This document shows positions 20,114 to 29,751 of a DNA stretch of 64,000 nucleotides, in pieces. The position numbers were made by a program, and so were the translations under genes. The DNA is taken from contig CAXSAX010000008.1 in NCBI GenBank assembly GCA_964235495.1, forward strand, positions 1 to 64,000, written 5' to 3'. The notes under the pieces are model-generated. The model saw only the letters and a program-made list of their open reading frames with translations. It had not been told where the DNA came from and ran no database searches. This stretch comes from LMUY01 sp964235495. GTDB lineage: Bacteria > Pseudomonadota > Alphaproteobacteria > Acetobacterales > Acetobacteraceae. How positions within the stretch are numbered: the stretch's first letter is position 1; every line of letters starts with the position of its first letter.

Positions 20114-20836
20114 ATGACCCAGCCCCCGCCCATCCTGTCCGTCGTCGTGCCGGTGCGCAACGAGGGACCGAATATCGCACCGCTGATCGCGGAGATCGAG
20201 GCGGCGCTGCCGGGTCTGGCTCACGAAATCGTCTATGTGGACGATGGCAGCGATGATGAAACCCCCCAGGTGCTGCGGGACCAGCAGGCCGTGGCGCCGC
20301 TGGTCGTGCGCCGGCACCGGGTCAGTTGCGGGCAGAGTGCCGCCATCGTCACGGGCGTGCGCGTGGCCAGTGGCACGTGGATCGCCACGCTGGATGGGGA
20401 TGGGCAGAACGACCCGGCGGACATTCCCGCCCTGCTCGCCCGCGCGCAGGCTGCCACCGGACTGGTGCTGACCGCAGGCCACCGCGTGCGCCGCCGGGAC
20501 ACGGCGGCCAAGCGCCTTGCGTCCCGCCTGGCCAACGCCATCCGGGCGCGGCTGCTGGGCGATGCGACGCCGGACACCGGTTGCGGCCTCAAGCTGTTCC
20601 GGCGCGACGCCTTCCTGGAACTGCCGCACTTCGACCACATGCACCGCTACCTGCCGGCGCTGTTCATCCGCGCGGGCGGCCGGGTGGAGTCGGTGCCGGT
20701 CAATCACCGCCCCCGCACCCGCGGCCGCTCGAACTACGGCACGCTGGACCGTTTGTGGGTCGGCATCTTCGACCTGGCCGGCGTGTTTTGGCTACAACGC
20801 CGCTGGCGCCGACCCCTGCTTGAGCCGATCGAATGA
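20114..20836 (+). CDS. Family 2 glycosyltransferase (dolichol-phosphate-mannose-synthase-like)
   Basis: A 240-residue soluble GT2 enzyme. It has LSVVVPVRNEG, VDDGSDD (DDGS), TLDGDGQNDP (DxD-like), DTGCGLKLFRR and RPRTRGRSNYG. This last motif is typical of polyisoprenyl-phosphate glycosyltransferases such as DPM1/GtrB-like proteins that lack a C-terminal membrane anchor. A single hydrophobic patch lies near the C-terminus. It overlaps the TVP38-like gene by an ATGA junction. Start ATG 20114 is chosen over 20075, since MTQPPPILSVVVP fits the family. Confidence 0.88.
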   Translation: MTQPPPILSVVVPVRNEGPNIAPLIAEIEAALPGLAHEIVYVDDGSDDETPQVLRDQQAVAPLVVRRHRVSCGQSAAIVTGVRVASGTWIATLDGDGQNDPADIPALLARAQAATGLVLTAGHRVRRRDTAAKRLASRLANAIRARLLGDATPDTGCGLKLFRRDAFLELPHFDHMHRYLPALFIRAGGRVESVPVNHRPRTRGRSNYGTLDRLWVGIFDLAGVFWLQRRWRRPLLEPIE

Positions 20837-21468
20837 ACGCGGCGCTCCGCAGCGGCCGGATGCTGTGGAAGCCGGCGCTGCTGGCTGTCGGGCTTCTGGC
20901 GGCCGGACTCGCGTTGCAAAATGGCTGGGGCCGCAGCGTGCTGGACGCTCCGGCGCAAGCCGGCCCTGCGGTGTTCGTGCTGGCCGCCACGGTCGCCTGC
21001 GCCTTCGGCGTGCCGCGCCAGGTGGTGGCCTACGCCGCCGGCCTCGGCTACGGCGTGTGGGCCGGGTGCGCGCTGGCGCTGGCAGCGCAGATGGGTGGCT
21101 GCACCGCTGACTTCCTGTGGGCGCGGCTGGTAGCCCGCGATTGGGCGGTGCGGCGCACCCGGGGACGCCTTGCCCAGCTCGATCGGCAGATCAGCCGTCA
21201 TCCGTTCAGCGCCACCCTCACGCTGCGGCTGCTCCCCGTGGGCAGCAATCTGCTGCTAAACCTGCTGGCCGGCGTGTCAGCGGTGGCGGCGGGGCCGTTC
21301 CTGCTGGCCTCGGCGGCCGGCTACGTGCCGCAAACCTTGGTGTTCGCCTTGTTGGGCAGCGGCGTGCGGGTGGGCCACACCGCCCAGTTGGGGCTGGCTA
21401 CGACGCTGTTCCTGTTGTCCGGCCTGCTCGGGCTGTGGCTGCTGCGCCAAGTGCGGGCAGCGGGGTAA
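20833..21468 (+). CDS. TVP38/TMEM64 (DedA-like) membrane protein
   Basis: A 211-residue membrane protein with about five hydrophobic segments. It has the SNARE-associated/DedA-superfamily hallmark: FGVPRQVVAYAAGLGYGVWAG (the FxxxR..G..fG type motif), then R-rich loop RLLPVGSNLLLN. These proteins are implicated in lipid flipping, though function in bacteria is poorly known. ATGA overlap with the preceding glycosyltransferase suggests a shared role, perhaps in a polyprenyl-linked sugar step. Confidence 0.85.
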   Translation: MNAALRSGRMLWKPALLAVGLLAAGLALQNGWGRSVLDAPAQAGPAVFVLAATVACAFGVPRQVVAYAAGLGYGVWAGCALALAAQMGGCTADFLWARLVARDWAVRRTRGRLAQLDRQISRHPFSATLTLRLLPVGSNLLLNLLAGVSAVAAGPFLLASAAGYVPQTLVFALLGSGVRVGHTAQLGLATTLFLLSGLLGLWLLRQVRAAG

Positions 21469-21471
21469 TCC

Positions 21472-21495
21472 GCCCTGAACCGCAGGGATCAGGGC
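21472..21495. terminator. Bidirectional hairpin between convergent genes
   Basis: Stem GCCCTGA / TCAGGGC with a 10-nt loop, followed on the plus strand by TTTG. It sits 3 nt after the TVP38-like stop and overlaps the stop codon of the small lipoprotein gene on the other strand. Confidence 0.5.
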
Positions 21496-21707
21496 TTTGC
21501 GACACAGGAGTACGTCCGGGATGAGGTGAGCGAGGCCGGCCCGACCACGCGGCGGACTTGCCCCTTCGGGCACTGGCCGTCATCGACGAGCACAACCTTG
21601 CCGTTGCCAAGCTCTCCCGGCAGGGGCTCGGTTTTGAGCACGTTCGGCCCGCCACAGCCGCACAGCAGACCAAGACCTGCGACAAGCACAGCCAAACGCA
21701 CGATCAT
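21489..21707 (-). CDS. Small lipoprotein (DUF6719-like)
   Basis: A 72-residue protein. A short hydrophobic leader ends in LLCGC (lipobox, Cys18), followed by a 54-residue mature part with two cysteines (QCPKGQVRRV… and YSCVAKP), possibly a disulfide. It resembles a family of tiny alphaproteobacterial lipoproteins (DUF6719), from memory of that family's CPKGQ…SYSC pattern. Function unknown. Confidence 0.65.
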   Translation of the reverse strand: MIVRLAVLVAGLGLLCGCGGPNVLKTEPLPGELGNGKVVLVDDGQCPKGQVRRVVGPASLTSSRTYSCVAKP

Positions 21708-21781
21708 TTACCCACTCCTCCAATCTCTGGGAGCTAGAGTAGGCATGTTGCGCCATGCAGCCCAGCCTTGGCGGGCCGGCC

Positions 21782-22153
21782 TCAGCGGACGGGAGGGCGG
21801 AGCGCCATGGGTGCTCCGCCTGTGTATCCGTTAGGGGCACCCATCTGCGGCGCATTCGTCTGGGCTGCGCCCATTTGCGGCGCGTAAGTGAAACCGCCGG
21901 GCAGGCCGGGCGCGGGGTCCCCAGCGCTCTGCACCGGCGGGGCAGGGCCTGGCCCACGCAGCAAGTCGCATGTCCAGCGCCAGCCGGGGCCGTGCCTCGC
22001 AAGGAGGCCGCCATGGTCATAGCCGCACGTGCAGTTGGACCAGGGCTGGCCATCCAGCGCCTGTCCGCAGCGAGGCATCGCCGGCTGCGCCAGGCCCGGG
22101 GCTGCCAGGCACAGCCAGGCGGCAAGTGCGAGAGCGTGGCTTTGAAGCGGCAA
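21782..22153 (-). CDS. Hypothetical secreted Cys/Pro-rich protein
   Basis: A 123-residue protein. Residues 1-22 look like a signal peptide (ALALAAWLCLAAPGLAQ). The mature part has four cysteines in about 40 residues (MPRCGQ, NCTCGYDH, WTCDLLRG), then a Pro/Gly/Gln-rich tail with NAPQMG repeats (AAQTNAPQMGAPNG). No family is recognised. It lies between two other small genes on the same strand, 10 nt after the next gene upstream, suggesting a small operon. Confidence 0.55.
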   Translation of the reverse strand: MPLQSHALALAAWLCLAAPGLAQPAMPRCGQALDGQPWSNCTCGYDHGGLLARHGPGWRWTCDLLRGPGPAPPVQSAGDPAPGLPGGFTYAPQMGAAQTNAPQMGAPNGYTGGAPMALRPPVR

Positions 22154-22163
22154 GGCGAACGGC

Positions 22164-22448
22164 CTAGCGGACGGCTAGGTAGCCGAGCAGCAACCAGGCC
22201 GGCATGGACAGCACCACGCCAAGCGCGATGCCACGGGCGCTGCCAAGGGCATCCTGGTCCCTTTCGTCCAGGCGCTCCTGCCAATCGTCAGTGGACTCAT
22301 CGGGCCATTGCTTCTGCCAGTCCAATTCGGCGCTGACCTGCCGCAGCAACGGCACGAGAGCCGGGTCTGCATCGGTGCGGCCTGGCCTGCGCCGGTCCTC
22401 CGCGACGAGTTCTGCGTGAACGTCATTCTGGATCAATGGGTCAGACAT
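22164..22448 (-). CDS. Hypothetical small membrane protein
   Basis: A 94-residue protein with a charged N-terminal 70 residues (DWQKQWPDESTDDWQERLDE) and a single C-terminal membrane helix (ALGVVLSMPAWLLLGYLAV). The ATG at 22448 (MSDPLIQ) is preferred over the longer frame to 22568. It is the first of three small minus-strand genes. No family recognised; the tail-anchor layout suggests insertion into the inner membrane. Confidence 0.55.
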   Translation of the reverse strand: MSDPLIQNDVHAELVAEDRRRPGRTDADPALVPLLRQVSAELDWQKQWPDESTDDWQERLDERDQDALGSARGIALGVVLSMPAWLLLGYLAVR

Positions 22449-22504
22449 GCCATGGGCTTCCTTGGCCAACTGGCTTGACGCTATGGCTGAAACGTAAAAA
22501 AGCG

Positions 22505-22846
22505 GTGAAGCTGTCCCGGCGGCCCGAACCCAAAACGGGCGATTTCCCAACGCGCATTGTCCTGGCAATAGGCTTGCTGACCGCCGTTAGCGTTGATGCG
22601 CAGACGGTGCTCGGGCCGGTCAGCAGCCCGTTCATCGAGCGCCTGACCGAGCGTGTGCCGGCGCCCACGGGCCAGGACCTGCAGCGTGACAATGTGGCCT
22701 TACCCAGCCCGCTTGCCGCCACTGCTCCGCTAATCTATGTGCGCGCCACCAGTCAGGACGGGCGCTATTCAGCCAAGAATGAGTTCGCCACCGAACCCGG
22801 CGATGCGGCTACCGGCCGGGTCGAACTCAACTGGCCGTCCGCCTAA
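22505..22846 (+). CDS. Possible small secreted protein
   Basis: An open frame of 113 codons from GTG 22505. Residues 15-34 (TRIVLAIGLLTAVSVDAQ) could be a signal sequence, followed by a polar domain without recognised motifs. It ends just before a small hairpin at 22847-22873. It is divergent from the small-membrane-protein gene. No homology recognised and no clear ribosome-binding site, so it may be spurious. Confidence 0.35.
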   Translation: MKLSRRPEPKTGDFPTRIVLAIGLLTAVSVDAQTVLGPVSSPFIERLTERVPAPTGQDLQRDNVALPSPLAATAPLIYVRATSQDGRYSAKNEFATEPGDAATGRVELNWPSA

Positions 22847-22873
22847 AAGCCGGCGCTGAGTCGCTTCCGGCTT
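22847..22873 (+). terminator. Weak hairpin after the small secreted ORF
   Basis: AAGCCGG / CCGGCTT stem with a 13-nt loop, beginning right after the TAA of the frame ending at 22846. It has no U-run, so termination is uncertain. Confidence 0.3.
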
Positions 22874-23021
22874 CTGGAGGTCGCCCTGCTGGCGCGAAGC
22901 GGCTCCTGTTCCGACAAGGCCGATATCTTCCCATCCTGCGTTCTGCCGATGGCATCTGGCTCCGACCCGTTGGTCGTGAGTCTGAGCGGCGACCTCACCG
23001 CGGGCAAGGAGGTCAGCAAGG

Positions 23022-23354
23022 GTGCGGGCGCGCAGCCCGATCCTGCTGACCGCGCCGGGGCGGGAGCGCGGCGAGGCGGACGTGCCGCGGCGCACCCCGG
23101 CCGCGCCGGAACCGGTGGCGCCGCTGGGCGTGCGCGGCTTACCGCCCAGCATGGGCCCGGCGTTCGAGGGCGCAGCGTCGCTGGACGACCTGCTGCGCGC
23201 CCACTCGACCGCCACGCTGCGCCTGGTGCGGGCAAATGGCCCGTTCGACCTGACGCGGCCACGGGCATGGATGCCGCCTTCACCCCGGGCCTCTTTCGCC
23301 AGCGGGAGAGGCCCGGGGTTGGCGATCCGGTTCAGATTCCCGCGAACCAGTTGA
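23022..23354 (+). CDS. Doubtful small ORF in a gene-poor gap
   Basis: The 485-bp stretch 22847-23331 holds no clear gene. The best candidate is this 110-codon frame from GTG 23022, preceded by AAGGAGGTC about 9 nt upstream. Its middle (GVRGLPPSMGP, ASLDDLLRAHS, LRLVRANGPFD) reads like protein, but the end runs through a strong hairpin and into the neighbouring gene's 3' end. It could be a decayed or truncated gene. No family recognised. Confidence 0.25.
   Translation: MRARSPILLTAPGRERGEADVPRRTPAAPEPVAPLGVRGLPPSMGPAFEGAASLDDLLRAHSTATLRLVRANGPFDLTRPRAWMPPSPRASFASGRGPGLAIRFRFPRTS
23283..23318. terminator. Strong 12-bp hairpin downstream of the molybdoenzyme gene
   Basis: Perfect 12-bp stem CCCCGGGCCTCT / AGAGGCCCGGGG with a 12-nt loop, starting 14 nt past the stop of the molybdopterin oxidoreductase (minus strand). 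There is no U-run on either side, so it may block transcription or stabilise the mRNA 3' end rather than terminate classically. Confidence 0.55.
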
Positions 23355-24105
23355 ACCCCTGGCTTTCCCAATATCCCCCCGGGTACGTGTTGGTCACCTC
23401 GATGGCGGTGATCCATTTCGGGTTCTTGTAGCCAAGCTTGGTGGCCATGCGCAGCCGCAGCGGGAAGCCGAACGGGTCGGCCAACGTCTCACCGGCGTAT
23501 TGGGTCGCCAGCAGCGTCTGCGGGTGCAGCGCGGTCGCCATGTCGATGCTGCTCGGGTAGTCATCGGCTGTCTTGAAGGCGACATACTTGGCCCGCGTGT
23601 CCGCGCCCACGCGTTCCAGGAAGCTGCGCAGCGTGGGGCCGGACCATTGCCCGATGTAGTCCCAGCCTTCGACGCAGACGTGGCGGATGACCATGTCCGT
23701 TTGCGGCAGGGCGGCAATCTGCTGCACCGTCCAGGGGCGCTTGTCGGCGATCAGCCCGGACAGCTCCAGCTTCCAGTCCGCCGCGTTCACCGGATGGAGG
23801 TCTTGGATATCGAAATACGCGTTGAACTTCGGCGGCTTGAGCACCAGCGAGGCGGGATAGGTGGGCGCCAGGTGGGCCGGGTCGAACAGCAAGGCCTGGA
23901 TATCGTCGTTGAACGCCGAGATCGCGCGCAAGCCCTGCTCCACTGCGCCGGACGTGCTCACGTCGCATCCGGTCAGCATCGCCAGCGCGCCGAGCGAGAG
24001 GCCACCCCGGATCAGGCCGCGGCGCTCCAGCGAGCGGATCAGCGGGCGGTGGTCGTCCAGGACCGCCGGGTCCGGCAGTTTGGCCGGACGGAACGGCGAG
24101 CGCAT
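23332..24105 (-). CDS. Exported molybdopterin-dependent oxidoreductase (MsrP/YedY-like)
   Basis: A 257-residue sulfite-oxidase-fold protein. The Mo-ligand cysteine is in VIRHVCVEGWDYIGQW, with GWSGP-like WSGPTLRSFLE and DPFGFPLRLR further on. Residues about 29-49 (ERRGLIRGGLSLGALAMLTGC) combine a twin-arginine pattern with a lipobox, suggesting a Tat-exported lipoprotein. The gene is preceded by a cytochrome b with a TGATG junction. MsrP reduces methionine sulfoxide in periplasmic proteins; this copy is related but differs from E. coli MsrP, so the substrate is open. Confidence 0.85.
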   Translation of the reverse strand: MRSPFRPAKLPDPAVLDDHRPLIRSLERRGLIRGGLSLGALAMLTGCDVSTSGAVEQGLRAISAFNDDIQALLFDPAHLAPTYPASLVLKPPKFNAYFDIQDLHPVNAADWKLELSGLIADKRPWTVQQIAALPQTDMVIRHVCVEGWDYIGQWSGPTLRSFLERVGADTRAKYVAFKTADDYPSSIDMATALHPQTLLATQYAGETLADPFGFPLRLRMATKLGYKNPKWITAIEVTNTYPGGYWESQGFNWFAGI

Positions 24106-24764
24106 CAGCTTGGCCGCCCTTTGGCCAGCCGGGGGCCGCCGAACAGCATGGCCCACAGCGTGCTCGGCACCAGCAGCGAGAGTGCAACATGGATGGCGAG
24201 GAAGCCCACGATCGCCGACATGCCGAGGAAGTGCACCAGCCGGGCGCCCTGGAAGCCGCCGAGCAGCCCGACCAGGCCGGAGAACTGCACTGGCTTCCAG
24301 ATCGCCAGGCCGGTGACGACTTGCGACACCCCGGCCAGGATGACGACGATGTAGAGGATTTTCTGCACAGCGTTGTAGGTAGTGAGGTCGCTGTGATCGA
24401 CGTGGAAGCGCAGCGTGTCGCGCACCGTCTTGATCACGTCGCGGACGGGGATCGGCAGCAGCCGGTCGCGCAGCCGCCCGGTGATGGCGCCGTAGGCCAG
24501 GTAGGCCAGCCCGTTGAGCATAAGCAGCCACATGGCGGCGAAATGCCAGAGCAGGCTTTGCGCCGCCCAGCTGCCCAGCCGAATCGCATGGCTGAAATGC
24601 AGGCCGTTGATGATGACGTCGTCATCGTAGATGCCCCACCCGGACAGGATCATGGCGACCATCGCCACCGCGTTGGTCCAGTGCATGATCCGCACGGCCG
24701 CCGGATGCATCCGGCGGCCGCTGGGCGCTGCGACAGGCGCCTTGTCCAAAACGTCGGTGCTCAT
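24105..24764 (-). CDS. Cytochrome b/b6-type membrane subunit
   Basis: A 219-residue four-helix cytochrome b561-like protein. Histidines suitable for heme ligation are in MHWTNAVAM, LLWHFAAMWLL, VHFLGMSAIVG and IHVALSLLV. It starts at ATG 24764 with AGGAGG 5 nt upstream, and its stop overlaps the start of the molybdoenzyme gene (TGATG). It probably passes quinol electrons to the exported molybdoenzyme, in the way MsrQ serves MsrP, but it belongs to a different (b561-type) family. Confidence 0.88.
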   Translation of the reverse strand: MSTDVLDKAPVAAPSGRRMHPAAVRIMHWTNAVAMVAMILSGWGIYDDDVIINGLHFSHAIRLGSWAAQSLLWHFAAMWLLMLNGLAYLAYGAITGRLRDRLLPIPVRDVIKTVRDTLRFHVDHSDLTTYNAVQKILYIVVILAGVSQVVTGLAIWKPVQFSGLVGLLGGFQGARLVHFLGMSAIVGFLAIHVALSLLVPSTLWAMLFGGPRLAKGRPS

Positions 24765-24796
24765 GGTGCCTCCTGAAATGAAATGAGACGGCTGCA

Positions 24797-25291
24797 TCAG
24801 TGCGAGGGCCGAGTGAGGCCCACGCGGATCGTGTCGTCCGGTGCGACGGGAACCGACCCGGCGGCGTTGAAGGTCGGCAAACCCCGAAGCTGGGCCGGCG
24901 TGAAGCCTACGATCTCCAGCTCCGCGCCGAGCAGGGCGACGGCATCGATCGGCACCGCGACCGGCCGGGCGCCGAAGCCGAACAGCCCGCCAAGCGCGAC
25001 CACGACCAGCACGGTCCCGTCGCCGGAGCGCACGACACGCGTCACATGCCCCAGCACCACCTGACTTTCCACCGGCCGCAGCACCGTCCGGTCGATCAGG
25101 TCACCGACGCGCACGGGCTGCGGAAACCGCTGCGCCGCCTCCTTGGCCAGGCTGGCGCCCGAGGGCGCGGAGGGCTGCGCCAGCGCCGCGCCACTCAGCA
25201 GAAGGGCTGCCATGACCATGCGCACCAATCGCGGGGAGGGCAGCCCGATGGCCGGGCCAGCCCGCCGAGGTCCTGGATGCGGCATGCACAT
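24797..25291 (-). CDS. Secreted PRC-barrel domain protein
   Basis: A 164-residue protein with a signal sequence (VRMVMAALLLSGAALAQ, about residues 23-39) and a single PRC-barrel-like beta domain (about 60-150: RVGDLIDRTVLRP, GHVTRVVRSGDGTVLVVVALGGLFGFGARPVAVP). It lies 32 nt upstream of the cytochrome b gene on the same strand, so it may be the first gene of the operon. PRC-barrel proteins often sit near periplasmic redox systems, but this one has no known role. Confidence 0.75.
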   Translation of the reverse strand: MCMPHPGPRRAGPAIGLPSPRLVRMVMAALLLSGAALAQPSAPSGASLAKEAAQRFPQPVRVGDLIDRTVLRPVESQVVLGHVTRVVRSGDGTVLVVVALGGLFGFGARPVAVPIDAVALLGAELEIVGFTPAQLRGLPTFNAAGSVPVAPDDTIRVGLTRPSH

Positions 25292-25459
25292 GGTGGACGC
25301 CTCCCTGGTGCGGACGAGCGGATTGTTGGCGATCGAGCGGTCAGGCGCTGGAAACAGGCCTGAAGTTGTGCTGGCCTGCAAGATGCCCCGCATTATGTCA
25401 GACCTTAGTGAATCTGGCTTATCCGAATGATGGTGAGGGCGTTAACATGCTGACATGGC

Positions 25460-25471
25460 CCGACCGGTCGG
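25460..25471. promoter_or_regulatory. Perfect palindrome upstream of dgoK
   Basis: CCGACCGGTCGG (12 bp, perfect) lies in the divergent 200-bp region between the PRC-barrel gene and dgoK, 20 nt before the chosen dgoK start. It could be an operator for a GntR- or LacI-type sugar regulator, though no regulator gene is adjacent. Confidence 0.3.
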
Positions 25472-25490
25472 TCGCACGATAGGTCCGACC

Positions 25491-26489
25491 ATGCCGGATG
25501 ACATATCGAAGGACGTGCTGATGGCAGGTGCAGCTCAGGTCGAGGACGCGGCCCCGGCCAGCACCGCGGCCCTGGTCGCGGCGGATTGGGGCACGAGCAG
25601 CTTGCGTGTGTGGGCGTTGTCGGCATCCGGCGCCGTACTGGCGGAGCGGCACTCCGGCGAAGGGATGTCGCGGCTGCACCCCGACGAGTTCGAGCCGGTG
25701 CTCCGCCGCCACCTGGCCGCACTTGGCCTGCCGACGCAGGCTGCGCCGCAACGGGTCGTGCTGTGCGGCATGGTGGGCGCGCGGCAGGGCTGGCGTGAGG
25801 CTGGCTACGTCGACGCGCCGACGCGGCTTGGGGCGCTCTGCGACCATGCCCTGGCACTCTCCCCAGCAGGGCTCGACGTGCGCATCCTGCCGGGGGTGGC
25901 GGATCGGCAGGACGGCCGCAGCGACGTGATGCGCGGCGAGGAGACCCAGCTGCTCGGCCTCTTGCAGGCCGAACCGTTGTTCAGCGGCCTGGCGTGCCTG
26001 CCAGGGACCCATTCGAAATGGGTGCGGCTGGACACGGGCGAGATTCTCGGCTTCACCACGGCGATGACGGGTGAGATGTTCGCGGTCCTCGGCCAGCATT
26101 CGGTGCTGCGCCACAGCCTGGAGGGCGCCGGGGCGAGCGGCGATCCGGACTCGCCGGCTTTCCTGCAAGGCGTGGCCCAGGGCCTTGCCGAACCGCAGCG
26201 CCTGCTGGCGGCGTTGTTCGGCCTGCGGGCGGCGAGCCTGCTGCGCGGCGTCACGGGCGCCCAAGCGGCGGACAGGCTCTCGGGGCTGTTGATCGGCGCG
26301 GAGATCGCCGGTGCTGGCGCGCCGCCGGGCGCCGCAGTGACCCTGCTGGCGGACGGCAGCCTGGCGGCCTTGTATGCCCGCGCCCTGGGCCTCGCCGGGC
26401 ACGCTGCCCGGATCGTGGACTCAGGGGCGGCCGTGCGGCGCGGACTGCTGCTCGCGGCGCAGCTTCTCTGGCCGGGACGCGCCGCATGA
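25491..26489 (+). CDS. dgoK: 2-dehydro-3-deoxygalactonokinase
   Basis: A 332-residue DgoK. ADWGTSSLRVWAL (about 33-45) is the ATP-binding phosphate-1 motif of the kinase family, then MVGARQGWREAGY, RGEETQLLG and LPGTHSKWV. It phosphorylates 2-keto-3-deoxy-D-galactonate. Start candidates are ATG 25491 and ATG 25521; the latter has AAGGA 7 nt upstream. An ORF start at 25455 would overlap the palindrome. The gene overlaps dgoA (ATGA). Confidence 0.9.
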   Translation: MPDDISKDVLMAGAAQVEDAAPASTAALVAADWGTSSLRVWALSASGAVLAERHSGEGMSRLHPDEFEPVLRRHLAALGLPTQAAPQRVVLCGMVGARQGWREAGYVDAPTRLGALCDHALALSPAGLDVRILPGVADRQDGRSDVMRGEETQLLGLLQAEPLFSGLACLPGTHSKWVRLDTGEILGFTTAMTGEMFAVLGQHSVLRHSLEGAGASGDPDSPAFLQGVAQGLAEPQRLLAALFGLRAASLLRGVTGAQAADRLSGLLIGAEIAGAGAPPGAAVTLLADGSLAALYARALGLAGHAARIVDSGAAVRRGLLLAAQLLWPGRAA

Positions 26490-27145
26490 GCGCCGTCGCG
26501 TGGCCGGGCCTGCGGCGCAACCTCATCGCCATCCTGCGCGGCGTCAAACCCGGCGAGGCCTTGCCGCTTGCGCAGGCGCTGGTGGAGAGCGGCTTCGACG
26601 CCATCGAGGTGCCGCTCAACTCGCCCGACCCGCTCGACACGCTTGCCCGCCTGGTGGCGAATCTGCCGCCGCACGTGCTGCTCGGCGCAGGAACGGTGCT
26701 GACGGCGGAGCGGGTGGCCACAGTCCATGCGGCGGGTGGGCGGCTGATCGTGTCGCCGAATTTCGACGCGGAGGTGGTGCGCGAGGCTGGCCGGCTCGGC
26801 ATGGTCAGCCTGCCCGGCGTGTTTACGCCGACCGAGGCGTTCGCCGCCCTGGCCGCCGGCGCGTCGGGGCTGAAGTTCTTTCCGGCCGGCGTGCTGGGCG
26901 CGGCGGGCATCGGCGCCATGCGCGCGGTGCTGCCGGCGGGCGTGGTGCTGGGCGCGGTCGGTGGCGTGTCGGACGCCTCCTTCGCCGCCTACGCCGCCGT
27001 GGGCGTCACCGCGTTCGGCTTGGGCACGAGCCTGTACCAGCCCGGGTTCGGGGTCGCCGAGCTGCGGCAGCGGGCCGATGCGGCGGTGCAGGCTTATGAC
27101 GCGGTGTTCCCGGCTCGCCGTGGCCCGGATGGCCCCGCATATTGA
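26486..27145 (+). CDS. dgoA: 2-dehydro-3-deoxy-6-phosphogalactonate aldolase
   Basis: A 219-residue KDPGal aldolase. It has LIAILRGVKP (N-terminal active-site strand), LLGAGTVL and LKFFPA with the Schiff-base Lys. It overlaps dgoK by ATGA, as in the usual DgoK-DgoA pair, which together convert KDGal to pyruvate and glyceraldehyde-3-phosphate. A KDPG aldolase (Eda) has a similar fold, but the pairing with DgoK favours the galactonate enzyme. Confidence 0.93.
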   Translation: MSAVAWPGLRRNLIAILRGVKPGEALPLAQALVESGFDAIEVPLNSPDPLDTLARLVANLPPHVLLGAGTVLTAERVATVHAAGGRLIVSPNFDAEVVREAGRLGMVSLPGVFTPTEAFAALAAGASGLKFFPAGVLGAAGIGAMRAVLPAGVVLGAVGGVSDASFAAYAAVGVTAFGLGTSLYQPGFGVAELRQRADAAVQAYDAVFPARRGPDGPAY

Positions 27146-27232
27146 CAGGCCGCCCACCGAGGCTGCTGGATTGGGTGGATGGCATAAGAAAGCGCTGCCC
27201 GTAGAGGCCGGCGTACAATTGGGAGATTGACC

Positions 27233-28216
27233 ATGCTGCGACGCGACCTCGTCAAGATCACCGCCGGCGTCACGCTGGCGGGCCTCGTGGGCCCTCGTGC
27301 CCGTGCCCAACCGGCGTACATCCCGCCGCCGGCCCGCAAGCCCACCTACAAGGTTGGCTTCGCGCAGAGCGAAAGCAACAACCAGTGGCGCATCGCCGAA
27401 ACCAACAGCATGGAAGCCGAGGCCAAGAAGCGCGGCTGGCAGCTGGTCTACACCGACGCCGCCAGCTCGGCCGCCAAGCAGGTCTCGGACGTCAACAGCA
27501 TGATCGCGCAGGGCGTGGATCTCATCTTCCTGGTGCCGCGCGAGGAGCGCCCGCTGATCCCCGCCGTGCGCGCCGCCAAGGGGGCCGGCATTCCGGTCAT
27601 CCTGATCGACCGCAGCGTTGACCCGGCGCTCGCCAAGCCCGGCGTGGACTACCTCACCTTCATCGGGTCCGATTTCGTGGAGGAGGGCCACCGGGTCGCC
27701 GACTGGCTGGTCGCCCAGACCGGCGGCAACGCCAAGATTCTTGAGCTTGAGGGCAGCGTCGGCGCATCCCCGGCCAACGACCGCAAGAAGGGCTTCGACG
27801 AGGCGCTGAAATCCCATCCCGGCATGGTCATCCTGGCCAGCCAGTCCGGCGACTTCGTCCGCGACACCGGCCGCCAAGTCACCCAGACGCTGTTGCAGGC
27901 CCACCCGGACGCAAACGTCATCTACGCCCACAATGACGAGATGGCGCTGGGCGCCCTCACCGCGGTGCAGGCGGCGGGCAAGGTGCCGGGCAAGGACATC
28001 ATCATCTGCTCGATCGACGGCGAGAAGGACGCGGTGCAGGACGTCGTTGATGGCAAGATCGGCGCGATCTGCCAGTGCAGCCCGGATTTCGGCCCGGTCG
28101 CTTTCGCCACCGCCGCGCAGTACTTCGCCGGCGAGGCCGTGCCGCCGCGGATCACCAACAAGGACCAGTTCTACGACAAGGACAGCGCCGCCGGGCTGCT
28201 CGGCACGGCGTTCTAG
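27233..28216 (+). CDS. ytfQ: YtfQ-like sugar-binding protein of an ABC importer
   Basis: A 327-residue periplasmic binding protein. A twin-arginine-containing leader (MLRRDLVKITAGVTLAGLVGPRARA) is followed by a type I fold. Many stretches match E. coli YtfQ, the galactofuranose-binding protein: WRIAETNSMEAEAKKRG, GSVGASPANDRKKGF, SQSGDFVRDTG and YAHNDEMALGA. ATG 27233 is chosen; GGGAGA lies 6 nt before it. It is followed by the ATPase and two permeases of the same type. Confidence 0.9.
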   Translation: MLRRDLVKITAGVTLAGLVGPRARAQPAYIPPPARKPTYKVGFAQSESNNQWRIAETNSMEAEAKKRGWQLVYTDAASSAAKQVSDVNSMIAQGVDLIFLVPREERPLIPAVRAAKGAGIPVILIDRSVDPALAKPGVDYLTFIGSDFVEEGHRVADWLVAQTGGNAKILELEGSVGASPANDRKKGFDEALKSHPGMVILASQSGDFVRDTGRQVTQTLLQAHPDANVIYAHNDEMALGALTAVQAAGKVPGKDIIICSIDGEKDAVQDVVDGKIGAICQCSPDFGPVAFATAAQYFAGEAVPPRITNKDQFYDKDSAAGLLGTAF

Positions 28217-28224
28217 CCCACGCC

Positions 28225-29743
<1,519 letters not shown>

Positions 29744-29751
<8 letters not shown>

